A stretch of 39,781 bases of DNA, from assembly GCA_009773755.1 (NCBI GenBank), contig WSZJ01000013.1, positions 1 to 39,781 of the forward strand, in the 5' to 3' direction. Position numbers and translations under genes: made by a program. The notes below the pieces were generated by a model. The model did not search any database. It was given only the letters and a program-made list of their open reading frames with translations, and was not told the DNA's origin. Below are positions 22,779 through 33,634 of the stretch, one piece after another. Source of the stretch: Planctomycetota bacterium (GTDB taxonomy: Bacteria; Planctomycetota; MHYJ01; WSZJ01). Numbering within the stretch: position 1 is the stretch's first letter; each line of letters opens with the position of its first letter.

Positions 22779-23792
22779 CTACACCTCAAAAGGGTGCGGC
22801 TCGTTCTCCTCGGCTTTGCCCGCCGTCGGGGGAGTGGAAGGGCGCGCCTTGCGGCCCAGGACTTTCCTCGCGGCGGCGACGATGTGCTTCCAGGTGAGCC
22901 CGTATTTCTCGAGGAGCTGCTGCGGCGTGCCGCTCTCGGCATAGGTGTCGTCGACGGCGACCTGCTCCAGCGGGGCGGGGGTCGTTGCGGCGAGGCACTG
23001 GGCGACGATGCTGCCGAGGCCGCCGATCCGGGAATGCTCTTCGGCTACGACCAGCGCGCCAGTTTCCCTGGAGGCCCGTTCGATCGCCTCCGCGTCGAGG
23101 GGCTTGACGCAGTAGCTGTCGATCACGCGCGCGGTGATCCCGTCGTCCTTGAGCGCGTCGTGCGCCTTGAGCGCCTCCGCGACCATCAGGCCGTTGGCGA
23201 CGATCGTGAGGTCCTTGCCGTCCTCGAGCTGCCGGGACTTTCCGAAGGGGAACTCGCCGCCCGTGTAGATGGTCGGAACTTTCGGCCGGCCCGTCCGGAT
23301 GTAGACGGGGCCCTTGTGGTCCGCCGCCCGCTTGACGAGATCCCTTGCCTGCGCCGCGTCGCTGGGGACGCACACCACGAATCCGGGCAGCGTCACCGCG
23401 AGCGCGACGTCCTCAATCGACTGCTGACTCGGGCCGTCCTCGCCGATGGAGATCCCGCCGTGGCTGGACACCACCTTGACGTTCTCCCGCGGATACGCCA
23501 CCGCGATGCGAAGCTGGTCGTACCCCTTGTCGATCAGGAAGCACGCAAAGCTCGAGCAGAACGGGATCTTCCCGCTGTGCGCGAGCCCGCCGGCGATGCC
23601 GACCATGTTCGCCTCGGCGATGCCGACGTTGAAGAAGCGGTCCGGGAATTCCTTCCCGAACTTCGTCGTGTACGTGCTTTTCGAAAGGTCTGCGTCGACG
23701 ACGACGACATTCGGGTTCGATTTTCCCAGCTCGACCAGCGCCGCGCCGTACGCCTCGCGTGTCGCCGGGCCCATCGGTAGTTCGCGCACCAT
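22779..23792 (-). CDS. Transketolase, C-terminal subunit
   Basis: 337 residues. It has the pyrimidine-binding and C-terminal domains of a split transketolase: RFFNVGIAEANMVGIAGGLA (with the catalytic Glu), FLIDKGYDQLRIAVAY, SSHGGISIGEDGPSQQSIEDVAL, and a C-terminal domain with VIDSYCVKPLD. It pairs with the N-terminal subunit encoded just upstream; together they move two-carbon ketol units in the pentose phosphate pathway using thiamine diphosphate. The last 30 residues are a Lys/Pro/Glu tail. Confidence 0.95.
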   Translation of the reverse strand: MVRELPMGPATREAYGAALVELGKSNPNVVVVDADLSKSTYTTKFGKEFPDRFFNVGIAEANMVGIAGGLAHSGKIPFCSSFACFLIDKGYDQLRIAVAYPRENVKVVSSHGGISIGEDGPSQQSIEDVALAVTLPGFVVCVPSDAAQARDLVKRAADHKGPVYIRTGRPKVPTIYTGGEFPFGKSRQLEDGKDLTIVANGLMVAEALKAHDALKDDGITARVIDSYCVKPLDAEAIERASRETGALVVAEEHSRIGGLGSIVAQCLAATTPAPLEQVAVDDTYAESGTPQQLLEKYGLTWKHIVAAARKVLGRKARPSTPPTAGKAEENEPHPFEV

Positions 23793-23801
23793 GTTTTTTG
23801 C

Positions 23802-24620
23802 TTACGCTCCGATTTCCGCAAGGGCCTTCGCACACTCCTCTTTCGTCGGCGCCACTCCGTGCCACTTCGGGTCGTTCTCCATGAACGACACGCCCTTCCC
23901 CGTGATCGTGTGGGCCACGATGCACGTCGGCCGCCCCTTCACCTTCCTCGACTCCTCCAGCGCTTCCACGACCAGCTGCATGTTGTGCCCGTCGATCTCC
24001 ATCACGTTCCAGTTCATCGCCGCGAACTTTCCGCCGAGCGGGTCCATCGGCAGGATGTGCTTCACCATGTCGTCGAGCTGCTTCTTGTTGTAGTCGACGA
24101 TCAGCGTCAGGTTGTCCAGTCCGTGCGCGCCGGCATACATCGCCGCTTCCCAGACCTGCCCCTCCTGGCACTCGCCGTCGCCGACCATCACCCAGACGCG
24201 CGCGTCGGTCTTGTCGAGCTTGAGCGCGTGCGCGATGCCGATCCCGATTGACAGGCCGTTGCCGAGCGAGCCGGTCGAGGCCTCGAGGGCGGGGATGAAG
24301 CGCCGGTCGGGGTGGCCCTGGAGCGGTGAGCCGAGTTTTCGAAGCGTCGGCAGGATCGCGGGATCGAAATAGCCGGCGTGCGCCATGCATGAGTAGAGCG
24401 CGGGGCAACCGTGGCCTTTGGAAAGAATGAAGCGGTCGCGCGCGGCCCACTGAGGATTCTTCGAATCGTGCCTCAGGACGCGGAACCACAACGCGACGAG
24501 CAGATCCGTCTCCGACAGCGATCCCCCCGGGTGGCCGCTTCCGGCCGCCGTGATCATCTCGATCGAATCGCGGCGGACCTGCACCGCTTTCGCCTTCAGT
24601 TCGTCGACTGTTAGTGGCAT
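23802..24620 (-). CDS. Transketolase, N-terminal (ThDP-binding) subunit
   Basis: 272 residues from ATG 24620; upstream in-frame codons run through the promoter. Diphosphate-binding motifs: AAGSGHPGGSLSETDLLVALWF, KGHGCPALYSCMA, and MVGDGECQEGQVWEAAMYAGAHGLDNLTLIVDYN (GDG...N). The two-gene split is common in bacteria and archaea. The gene stops nine bases before the C-terminal subunit gene, and HAD and DUF5071 genes follow with 1-4-base junctions, so this is one operon. Confidence 0.95.
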   Translation of the reverse strand: MPLTVDELKAKAVQVRRDSIEMITAAGSGHPGGSLSETDLLVALWFRVLRHDSKNPQWAARDRFILSKGHGCPALYSCMAHAGYFDPAILPTLRKLGSPLQGHPDRRFIPALEASTGSLGNGLSIGIGIAHALKLDKTDARVWVMVGDGECQEGQVWEAAMYAGAHGLDNLTLIVDYNKKQLDDMVKHILPMDPLGGKFAAMNWNVMEIDGHNMQLVVEALEESRKVKGRPTCIVAHTITGKGVSFMENDPKWHGVAPTKEECAKALAEIGA

Positions 24621-24676
24621 GTCAGGTCCCTGGAAGGGTGTTGTTGGGTGTGTTCGGCCGTGCTGAAGCGCGGCGC

Positions 24677-24704
24677 ATTGTAGCGGCGCGAAAGTCGGGA
24701 TCAA
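24677..24704 (-). promoter_or_regulatory. Sigma-70-like promoter of the transketolase operon
   Basis: Read on the minus strand: TTGATC, 16 bases, TACAAT, ending about 55 bases before the ATG at 24620. It lies just downstream of the large palindrome at 24716-24862. Confidence 0.5.
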
Positions 24705-24715
24705 GCGAAAGCAGA

Positions 24716-24862
24716 CTGAGAACGCGAGCAACAATCGTCCTACGGCTCGCGTCACCGGCCCAACCGGCGCGCGAGGAGCGTTGACGGAAGACCGAGGCAA
24801 TCAACGCGCGCCGGGCGGGCCGGTGCCGCAAGCCTCCGGACGATCGTCGCTCACGTTCTCAG
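24716..24862. repeat. 147-base imperfect palindrome, 58-base arms
   Basis: Arm 24716-24773 and arm 24805-24862 are inverted copies matching at 48 of 58 positions by hand alignment without gaps, around a 31-base loop. The ends read CTGAGAACG and CGTTCTCAG. Six of the ten mismatches are transitions that would become G-U pairs in a minus-strand RNA, none in a plus-strand RNA. It sits in the 330-base divergent gap between the transketolase promoter and the secreted-protein gene. A MITE-like relic or a structured RNA/DNA element are both possible. No clear target duplication flanks it. Confidence 0.75.
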
Positions 24863-24950
24863 GGTCGACTCTACAGTTAATTCTTCGAACCTCTTCACTG
24901 CGGATTCGTCAAAATGACCGAACCGGACGACAACCATCGAGGGTTTCCCT

Positions 24951-25784
24951 GTGACGACCCGGCATCTCGCATGTGCCCTTGCGACCCTGGCTTTCCTCAC
25001 CTCGGCGGCGCGTTCCGAGGAGTCGCTCGAGGAACTGAAGGCGCGACTTCAGAAAAACTGGGAGCCGTGGAAAGGCTGCGAGCCGGGCTCCTGGTTCCAG
25101 ACGCGGTCGAAGTCGAAGACGGGGACCTCGGACACCGAGACCGAGACGCGCCAGACACTGGTGTCCAGGGACGAGAAGGGGCTGACCGTCGAGACGCGAA
25201 CGGTAAAACGCAAGACCGACGAACAGGGCGACGAGGTGGTCGAATTCGGCGATCCGACCAACAGCACGATTCCGGCTGCGCAGCAGCTCACCTACGAGAA
25301 CCTGAAAGAGCTTCCGCGCGAGGCCGTGGAGGTCGAGGGGAAGAAAATCGATTGTCGCGTGATCGAGCTGGAGTACGTCTACAAGTACCCGCAGCCGGTG
25401 GCGGGGCAGACGGAGTGGCGCACGAAGATGACCTGCTGGATTTCTCCCGTTGTGAAAGAGATGGGCGGCATCGTGAAGACCGAAGGGGACTCGGACAACC
25501 AGGGGATGATGGGAGCCCAGAGTTTCGACATGAAGATGGTGGCAGCGGGCAAGGAAGTAAAGATCGGGGACGCGACGGTCAAATGCAGCGTCTACAAGTA
25601 CGGAAACTCCACCGGCAAAGAAGAGATGACCAGCGCGGGGGAGCTCTGGATGAGCGAGGACGTGCCCTTCGGTTACGCAAAGATGAAGATGCAGTCGAAC
25701 TACGGCGTCGGCGCTTCGAAGATGCACATGGAAATGGAGACTGAAATCACGGGGATGGAAATTGTGAAGGCGAAGACGGAGTGA
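24951..25784 (+). CDS. Hypothetical secreted protein
   Basis: 277 residues from GTG 24951 with GAGGG upstream. A Sec signal peptide (HLACALATLAFLTSAARSEE) leads a mostly beta, Lys/Glu/Thr-rich protein with tryptophan and cysteine landmarks (CEPGSWFQTR near the start, DCRVIELEY, TCWISPVVKEMGG, KCSVYKYG) and the ending SNYGVGASKMHMEMETEITG. I do not recognise the family; the shape recalls secreted planctomycete beta-sandwich proteins of unknown role. A shortened, broken copy follows directly. Confidence 0.75.
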   Translation: MTTRHLACALATLAFLTSAARSEESLEELKARLQKNWEPWKGCEPGSWFQTRSKSKTGTSDTETETRQTLVSRDEKGLTVETRTVKRKTDEQGDEVVEFGDPTNSTIPAAQQLTYENLKELPREAVEVEGKKIDCRVIELEYVYKYPQPVAGQTEWRTKMTCWISPVVKEMGGIVKTEGDSDNQGMMGAQSFDMKMVAAGKEVKIGDATVKCSVYKYGNSTGKEEMTSAGELWMSEDVPFGYAKMKMQSNYGVGASKMHMEMETEITGMEIVKAKTE

Positions 25785-25810
25785 CAAAGTCGAGCCGAGA
25801 CAAGGGACAA

Positions 25811-26259
25811 ATGATGCGGCGGTTCTCGTTCACAGCCTTGTTCGGCGCGGCTCTTTGTTTCTCTTCTATCGTCCAAGCTGAGGCATCGCTCGATGATTTG
25901 CAGGATCGCCTCCGGAGCTTGCAGATGACGGCACGGAGGTTGAGGTGCTGGGGGAGCCTCATGAGTCGACGACACCTCGATGGGAGAGCAAGTACGAGGA
26001 GTTCAAGGAGATCGGGCGCGAGGACATCGAAGTCGGAGGAAGAAAGTTGCCTTGCCGCGTCGTCGATGCGACCTGCGCGTCCACGTATGTCAACCCGGAG
26101 AAAGTGGCGATCACGGCGAAGACGAAGTACACGGTCTGGTTCTGCGAGGATCTGAAAGAGTGCGACCACTGGGCGTATTCCAGCGGAACGAGCACGTCTG
26201 CGGGCGACAGCTCTACCGAAGTGGTCAAAATGAACTTCGTTCCTGAAAAGGCGAAGTGA
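25811..26259 (+). pseudogene. Broken tandem copy of the secreted protein
   Basis: ATG 25811 opens a signal peptide and the same mature start as the previous gene (EASLDDLQDRLRSL resembles EESLEELKARLQ). The reading frame then leaves the family near 25917-25922, while the next frame continues with DDGTEVEVLGEP ... VGGRKLPCRVVDATC, matching GDEVVEFGDP ... VEGKKIDCRVIELEY of the intact copy. So a large internal deletion also shifted the frame. The 3' part ends earlier than the parent, at 26259. A base error could explain the frame but not the missing central segment. Confidence 0.7.
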
Positions 26260-26283
26260 TCGACACGATCGCGAATCCGCCGA

Positions 26284-28227
<1,944 letters not shown>

Positions 28228-28332
28228 GGCGGGCTCCTGCGTGGTTGAAGGAGCGGTAGTTCAACCGTGAGCGGAGGTTGGCGTCAAGAAAGGGGGGTCG
28301 ACCGCCGGCGCGCCGGGGTCTACGCTCGCCCC

Positions 28333-29211
28333 ATGAAGCCGACAGCCGTTCATCCCAACATCGGCGCCCACATGTCGATCGCGGGCGGCCTGCACCTTGC
28401 CCTCGACCGCGGCGCGGAAGTCGGCTGCCGCTCCATCGCCATGTTCTGCAAATCGTCGAACCAGTGGCGCGCGACCGCACTCCCGGACGACGAGATCGAG
28501 ATGTTCCGCACGAAACGCCGCGCGATGAACGTGCCGCACGTTGTCGCACACGCGTCCTACCTCGTGAATCTCGCGTCGCCGGTGCCCGCGCTTCTCGAAA
28601 AATCGCGCGCCGCTTTCCGCGTCGAGATGGAGCGGTGCGAGGCCATCGGCGCGGACTACCTGGTCTTTCATCCCGGGGCACACATGGGTGCGGGCGAAGA
28701 GGCGGGACTCGCGACGCTCGCCGCTTCGCTGGACCGGGTTCACCGGGAGTGCGCCGGGTTCAAGCTCAAGGTGCTTCCGGAAATCACCGCCGGCGCCGGG
28801 ACGCTCCTCGGGTCGCGATTCGAACACTTCGCCGGCATTCTGTCGCGCGTCCGCGAGCCGGAGCGCCTTGGGTTCTGCCTCGACACGTGCCATCTCTTCG
28901 CTGCCGGGTACGACATCCGCACGGCTTCCGGCTGGCGCGCCATGACGGAAGAGCTGGAAGCGAAGATCGGCGCGGAGCGTGTGCTGGCGTGGCACGTCAA
29001 CGACTCCAAGGGTGATCTCGGTTCGAAACGGGACCGGCATGAGAATCTCGGCCGGGGGAAGATCGGAAGGGAAGCCTTCCGGTGCCTGATGAACGACAGG
29101 CGGTTTGCGGCGGCGCCGAAGCTGCTCGAGACGCCGAAAGAAGACGGAATGGACCCGAAGAATCTCGCGCTTCTGCGACGTCTGGCGAAAACGGTCACGT
29201 TGCGGAAGTGA
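28333..29211 (+). CDS. nfo: Endonuclease IV (AP endonuclease)
   Basis: 292 residues from ATG 28333. It is a TIM-barrel AP endonuclease with IGAHMSIAGGLHLAL, VVAHASYLVNLASP, YLVFHPGAHMGAG, LLGSRFEHFAGIL, LGFCLDTCHLFAAGYD, HVNDSKGDLGSKRDRHENLGRGKIG and LLETPKEDG. The His, Glu and Asp residues in these motifs bind the three zinc ions. It cleaves 5' of abasic sites in base-excision repair and complements nth, which is elsewhere in this window. Confidence 0.96.
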   Translation: MKPTAVHPNIGAHMSIAGGLHLALDRGAEVGCRSIAMFCKSSNQWRATALPDDEIEMFRTKRRAMNVPHVVAHASYLVNLASPVPALLEKSRAAFRVEMERCEAIGADYLVFHPGAHMGAGEEAGLATLAASLDRVHRECAGFKLKVLPEITAGAGTLLGSRFEHFAGILSRVREPERLGFCLDTCHLFAAGYDIRTASGWRAMTEELEAKIGAERVLAWHVNDSKGDLGSKRDRHENLGRGKIGREAFRCLMNDRRFAAAPKLLETPKEDGMDPKNLALLRRLAKTVTLRK

Positions 29212-29234
29212 GAGCGCGAGTATCGCCCGCAGCG

Positions 29235-30179
29235 CTACTGGCCCCTGCCGAGAATCTCCTTTACCCGGATCCAGTCGCGCGTCAGCCAGGGATTCGGCGT
29301 CATGACCATGCTTACGCGATCCAGCAGCTCGAACGTCTCCGCGTCCACCTTCACCCACGCGCCGTCCCCGCCAGCGTTCAGCGTCTGCACGCCCGCGTGG
29401 CACACGCGGCTCGTTTCAAGGAATTTGCCCTTGAGCTTCGCCCTCATGAGCCCCATCGGTTCCTCGATGGCGCTCCGGGGAAGCAGCTTGCCGCGCCTGT
29501 GCGCCCAGACCGCCAGGAAATAGAGCCCGCGAAGCAGGTCGTACCAGTAGAACCGGGGGAACCCGAGCTCGAGCCAGTCCTCGTTGATGACGCCGCCTGT
29601 TTCGATCGCGCGATACAGCCGGTGATCGAGGAGGTAGCGGGCTCCGTTGTCGAGGAAGCGTTCCTCTTCGGGTGTCCAGGGGCGTTTTGTGCAAAGCAGG
29701 ACCGCCTCGAGCGGCGGGAGCGTGGAGACCACGGAGCTCTTCGGGTTCTCGCTTGTGTACGCGCGCTCGTCGCAGTTGAGCCCCCCGTCGGGGAGCTGGT
29801 ACCTGAGGAACCACGGGCGGATCCAGGGAAGCGCGGAGTCGACTTCGACGCCGCAGGCGTGGAGAAGCTGGTAGAGGCAGCCGAGCGCGCAGTGACATGG
29901 GATGTGGCGCATCGGGTGGACACCGGGAGGAACTTCCGACTCCCGGAAAGGGAACTTCTGAATGAAGTGGCGTGAGACTGCCTCCATCAGGCGGTCCACC
30001 GCGACCCGCGGGATGCGCTCGGCGAGGCCCATTTCGAACAGCAGCAGCATGCGCCACCACGGCGTGTCCCACTTAGGCCAGTACGGGTCGCGCTCGAGAC
30101 TTGCCGCCGCTTCGGGCGACGCGAGGTAGTCCACCGTGGACTGGACTGAGGACTCGAGGCTGGGATCGAGCGGCTGCAC
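29235..30179 (-). CDS. Terpenoid-cyclase-fold (alpha/alpha toroid) protein
   Basis: 314 residues from GTG 30179 with AGGAG six bases upstream. Repeating helical pairs include VDYLASPEAAASLERDPYW, IPCHCALGCLYQLLHACG, FLRYQLPDGGLNCDERAY (a QW-like DGG-N motif of squalene-hopene cyclase/prenyltransferase repeats), LDNGARYLLDHRLYRA and YWYDLLRGLYFLAVWA. It lacks the DxDD cyclase acid motif, so cyclase activity is doubtful. No signal peptide or membrane span. Function unknown. Confidence 0.65.
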   Translation of the reverse strand: MQPLDPSLESSVQSTVDYLASPEAAASLERDPYWPKWDTPWWRMLLLFEMGLAERIPRVAVDRLMEAVSRHFIQKFPFRESEVPPGVHPMRHIPCHCALGCLYQLLHACGVEVDSALPWIRPWFLRYQLPDGGLNCDERAYTSENPKSSVVSTLPPLEAVLLCTKRPWTPEEERFLDNGARYLLDHRLYRAIETGGVINEDWLELGFPRFYWYDLLRGLYFLAVWAHRRGKLLPRSAIEEPMGLMRAKLKGKFLETSRVCHAGVQTLNAGGDGAWVKVDAETFELLDRVSMVMTPNPWLTRDWIRVKEILGRGQ

Positions 30180-30303
30180 GCGTGCTCCTGGGAGTGTCAG
30201 CGGGAATTCGAGGCGGGATCAGTCTACAGGTTTACCCGCTGTTGAACGCGATTGCGCAAGCTCTGGATTCCTGAATTCACATTCCCTCTGCGCGCTCCCG
30301 ATC

Positions 30304-31002
30304 TCAGAATTTCGGGGCGCCAACGTGGAAGGTGAAGTCACGCCCCATCCAGGAGATCACGTCGCCTTCCTTGAGCACGTGGTCCGTGAAGAGCTGCCTG
30401 TTGACCTTCGCCGGTTTCCACTTTCCCAGGTTGTAAATGAGGAATGACGATGTGTCGCGCAGGAGGAGGACGTGGCGCGGGAGGACACCTAAGCCGGCGC
30501 CCCGGAAGTCGCAGGTTTTCTCGGTCCCCATCCACGTGGCGGTTTTCATGAGAGTCATGGTCTCGATCTTGCCGTCCGGACGCGGAAAGGTGATGTAACC
30601 TGCGAGCGCGCTCGACCGTTCCTTGGCGATCTTCTCCATCGCCCGCTGGTCGACGAGGATCGTCCCCTCAATATTGTGGTTGTGGTCGGACATCTTCGCG
30701 GGACGCACGCCCTCTGACTGCTGCGGCTCGCGGAACAGGCACGAGAATTTGCCCATCCAGAATTCGTCGCCGTCGTTGAGGTTGTACTGCGCGATTCGCG
30801 CGCCGCGGACGTACGTGCCGTTTTCGCTGAGGTCGATGAGGACCCAGACGCCGCCTGAGCGGAAGAGCTGCGTGTGTTTGCGGGAGATGCCGACGTTCTC
30901 GATGACGACGTCGCATGCCTTGTCCCGGCCGATGACGACTTCGTCCTTGTCGAACTTGTAGTGCTTGAGCACCTTTCGGTCGATCATGAGCGTCAGTTCC
31001 AT
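30304..31002 (-). CDS. Protein with two FHA domains
   Basis: 232 residues from ATG 31002 (GGGAGGCC upstream), beginning one base after the mqnD stop. The first FHA domain (about 1-85) has VVIGRDKACDVVI, GISRKHTQL and LSENGTYVRG, the phosphothreonine-binding residues. The second (about 140-230) is degenerate: WMGTEKTCDFRG, GVLPRHVLLL and GDVISWMGRDFTF. It probably reads phospho-Thr marks made by the Ser/Thr kinases in this genome, one of which lies two genes upstream. Confidence 0.9.
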   Translation of the reverse strand: MELTLMIDRKVLKHYKFDKDEVVIGRDKACDVVIENVGISRKHTQLFRSGGVWVLIDLSENGTYVRGARIAQYNLNDGDEFWMGKFSCLFREPQQSEGVRPAKMSDHNHNIEGTILVDQRAMEKIAKERSSALAGYITFPRPDGKIETMTLMKTATWMGTEKTCDFRGAGLGVLPRHVLLLRDTSSFLIYNLGKWKPAKVNRQLFTDHVLKEGDVISWMGRDFTFHVGAPKF

Positions 31003-31003
31003 G

Positions 31004-31837
31004 TCAGGCCTCCCTTCCGTTCGGCTCGACGAAGCGGACATCGGGACTCGCGGAAAGAACCCCGGCGCGGGCGCCGTCGGCGAGGAGGCGACGGATGGCC
31101 TCCCTGCCGATGGGGCCGAAGTCGACGGTCCAGTGGTTGACGTACATGGAAACGAAGCGGTCGGCCTGGTCGCGCTGGAGGCCGCGGGCGAAACCGAGGG
31201 CGTGGTCGAGGGCGGCGCCTCGATGGGCAAGGCCGTGCTCGACGGAAGCGCGAAGGTCGCGGGCGATTCGCGCGAGCGTGTCGGGTCCGAGCGAGCGGCG
31301 TACGGCATTTCCTCCGAGAGGGAGAGGCAGGCCGGTCTTTTCTTTCCACCACGCCCCCAGGTCGACGACGAGATCGAGGCCCTGCTCCGCGAACGTGAGC
31401 TGTCCTTCGTGGATGACGAGCGCGGCGTCAGCGGCACCTTCCTTAACCCGGTCCACGACTTTGTCGAACGGCGTCACGATCGCCTCGAAGTCCTGCAGCC
31501 ATAGCCGCGCGGCGAGGTAGGCCGTCGTGCGCAGGCCCGGCACCGCGATTCGCTTCCCGCGCAGGTCGACCTTCTGTTTCGCGACGATCGTCGGACCGTA
31601 ACCGTCGCCGAAGGAAGCGCCGGTTGTGAGAAGGGCGTATTTGTCCGCGATCGCCGCGTAACCGTGGAACGAAACCGCCGTCACGTCGTAGGTCTCGCTT
31701 TCCGCTTCCCGATTCAGGGTCTCGATGTCCGACAGCACATGCCGGTAGGCGAGTGCGCCGGGAATCGCGCCCGTCGCGAGAGCGTGGAACATGAAGGCGT
31801 CGTCGGAGTCCGGGGAGTGGGCGAGGGTCAAGGGCAT
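31004..31837 (-). CDS. mqnD: MqnD-like 1,4-dihydroxy-6-naphthoate synthase
   Basis: 277 residues. It is a periplasmic-binding-protein fold of the MqnA/MqnD family without a signal peptide. SPDSDDAFMFHALATG at the start, VSFHGYAAIADKY, FGDGYGPTIVAK and the catalytic-type His in LVIHEGQLTFAEQGL favour MqnD, the futalosine-pathway enzyme that makes the naphthoate ring for menaquinone. The other mqn genes are not in the window. It is followed by the FHA gene with a one-base gap, which looks incidental. Confidence 0.85.
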   Translation of the reverse strand: MPLTLAHSPDSDDAFMFHALATGAIPGALAYRHVLSDIETLNREAESETYDVTAVSFHGYAAIADKYALLTTGASFGDGYGPTIVAKQKVDLRGKRIAVPGLRTTAYLAARLWLQDFEAIVTPFDKVVDRVKEGAADAALVIHEGQLTFAEQGLDLVVDLGAWWKEKTGLPLPLGGNAVRRSLGPDTLARIARDLRASVEHGLAHRGAALDHALGFARGLQRDQADRFVSMYVNHWTVDFGPIGREAIRRLLADGARAGVLSASPDVRFVEPNGREA

Positions 31838-31889
31838 TGGAGCGGAATCATAGGGAGGGGGCGAGGGCGGGTCAACCGGGAGACTGGAG

Positions 31890-33428
31890 CTATTTGGCTT
31901 CCATCAACCTGCAGGATCCCTCCTGAGGTTTTCCGAGCGCCCGGGTGAATGTTCCTCGGCCAGAAGTGAGGTCCAGGTCGAGGACGGCATCCGGATTCTG
32001 CAGCTCGACGTGGATTCGCGAGGGGCGGCCGCCGGCGAAGTCGATGCGCGTACCCGAGACGCGCGGCCGCGGGAATGGATGGTTTCCGTCGAAGACCAGC
32101 ATTTCGCCCACGGCCTCTCCTGCGACGAATTCATGCACGGTGTCGTGCCACGAGTTTTCACAGGTGCGAGTTGCGCGCGATTCAAGCGTCACGGAGCGGA
32201 TCTCCATGTCGCCGCCGCCGTCGCCGGACCAGAGAGATACCGCCACGTGGTCCTCCAGAAGGCGTGCGGGCGCCGGAGGAGCCGCTTCGTCCCGCGCAAA
32301 CGTCCCCACGACGCATGGGGGAGGCGTATCGAGCGGCGGCCGCGACGCGCTTGAGCGCACGCGCGCCGGGCCGGAAGGCGTTGCGGCGGAAGTTTTCGCG
32401 AATGGGCCGAGACCGAGCGCTTTGGCGGCGAGGATTCCGATCGCCGCAACCGCTGCGACCAGGACGATCCAGGGCAACACGGCCGAGCCGGGCTTCTTCA
32501 CCTTGAGCGTCCGATGGGTCCCCGGCGTTCCTTCCGGAACGTGCCCTGGCGCAGCCGCCCCCGGCACGGACTTCATCGGCTGGTACGGAGTTTCGAGATC
32601 GAGCCGCGGCGCCGGCGTCGAGTCCGGAGCAAACGCCTTGAACGTCGCGTCCAGCGCCATGACGAAAGCTCCAGCCGTCGGATAGCGCTCCGCGGGACTC
32701 TCATTGAACGCGCGTTCGAGGATCGCGTCCGCCGCGCGCGGGACGCGGTGGGAGATCGTGCTTGCGGGTTTGTATCCGGTGAACGGGGTGCGGCTGGTGA
32801 ACATCTCGTAGGCGACGATGCCGAGCGAATAAACGTCCGAACGGCGGTCGATCACGGCGCCCTCCGTGAACGTCTCGGGGGACGAATAGATGACCGTGCC
32901 GCCGAGCGCAGAGCTGTCCTTCGAGACCGGATCCTTGTGGCCGATCTGCGCGATGCCGAAGTCCCCCAGCCGGACGATGGATTTCTCGAGGATGAAATTG
33001 TCCGGCTTGATGTCGCGGTGCACCACGCCACGGTCATGCGCGTGATCCAACCCCGCCGCCGCCTGCTTCAGGATCGACAGCGCTTCCTCCTTCTCGGGCT
33101 GGCCCCATTTCAGCCGCTCCCGCAGCGTCGGCCCCGAGACGAATTCCATCACGATGTAGTGCGAGGAACCGTGAACGCCCGACGCCAACCCCCGGATGAT
33201 GTTCGGGTGGTCGAGCTTCGTCACGATCGCCGCTTCCGCCCGGAACATCGCCACCATGTCCGGATTCTTCGCCAGGTCGCTCCTGAGAAACTTGATGGCG
33301 ACGTGGCGGTCCGTGGGGATCTCGGTCCCCTCGTAGATCGTCGCCATGCCGCCACGGGCACGCATGGCGCCGAGACGATAGCGCTCGTGGATGTGGATGC
33401 CGCGCGGGAGAGTTTCGGATTCCCTCAC
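31890..33428 (-). CDS. Membrane-anchored Ser/Thr protein kinase
   Basis: 512 residues. Kinase domain at about 17-265: glycine-rich RARGGMATIYEG, VAIKF (Lys45), HRDIKPDN (137-144), DFG (156-158) and SSPE (183-185). A Pro-rich linker leads to one transmembrane helix (about 317-336) and an extracytoplasmic beta-rich domain with Trp and Cys (CENSWHDTVHEF ... GKPQEGSCRL), presumably a sensor. The GTG start lies within a perfect hairpin, CCTCAC-ACTG-GTGAGG (33423-33438), with no evident ribosome site, so translation may be structure-controlled or leaderless. Divergent from the bufferin-like cluster. Confidence 0.92.
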   Translation of the reverse strand: MRESETLPRGIHIHERYRLGAMRARGGMATIYEGTEIPTDRHVAIKFLRSDLAKNPDMVAMFRAEAAIVTKLDHPNIIRGLASGVHGSSHYIVMEFVSGPTLRERLKWGQPEKEEALSILKQAAAGLDHAHDRGVVHRDIKPDNFILEKSIVRLGDFGIAQIGHKDPVSKDSSALGGTVIYSSPETFTEGAVIDRRSDVYSLGIVAYEMFTSRTPFTGYKPASTISHRVPRAADAILERAFNESPAERYPTAGAFVMALDATFKAFAPDSTPAPRLDLETPYQPMKSVPGAAAPGHVPEGTPGTHRTLKVKKPGSAVLPWIVLVAAVAAIGILAAKALGLGPFAKTSAATPSGPARVRSSASRPPLDTPPPCVVGTFARDEAAPPAPARLLEDHVAVSLWSGDGGGDMEIRSVTLESRATRTCENSWHDTVHEFVAGEAVGEMLVFDGNHPFPRPRVSGTRIDFAGGRPSRIHVELQNPDAVLDLDLTSGRGTFTRALGKPQEGSCRLMEAK

Positions 33429-33498
33429 ACTGGTGAGGATATCACCGGGGGGCCAGCGAAGCTAACCGCAGCAAGCCCCGTCCTGTTTTGTGAAAATC

Positions 33499-33517
33499 GC
33501 GGAATCAAACAATCCGC
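33499..33517 (+). promoter_or_regulatory. Inverted repeat upstream of the bufferin-like cluster
   Basis: GCGGA-N9-TCCGC, with an AT-rich centre, lies in the 206-base divergent gap before bufA. A regulator or ECF-type promoter would fit here, but I cannot assign one. Confidence 0.3.
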
Positions 33518-33634
33518 TGCCGCCCTGCGCCGCGTAGGTTAATGTGGCATCCTGCGATGAGCCCGCCTAGGGGGGTGGAGCGGTTCCACCGCCGCGCACG
33601 GCTCAGGGGAATCGAATCGGCGGAGGTGAGATCG

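Noticed and set aside
25781..26169. Intact small secreted protein in the first frame of the broken copy
   Set aside because: After about 35 residues the frame becomes Arg/Ser-rich without family similarity, while the neighbouring frame carries the homologous sequence.
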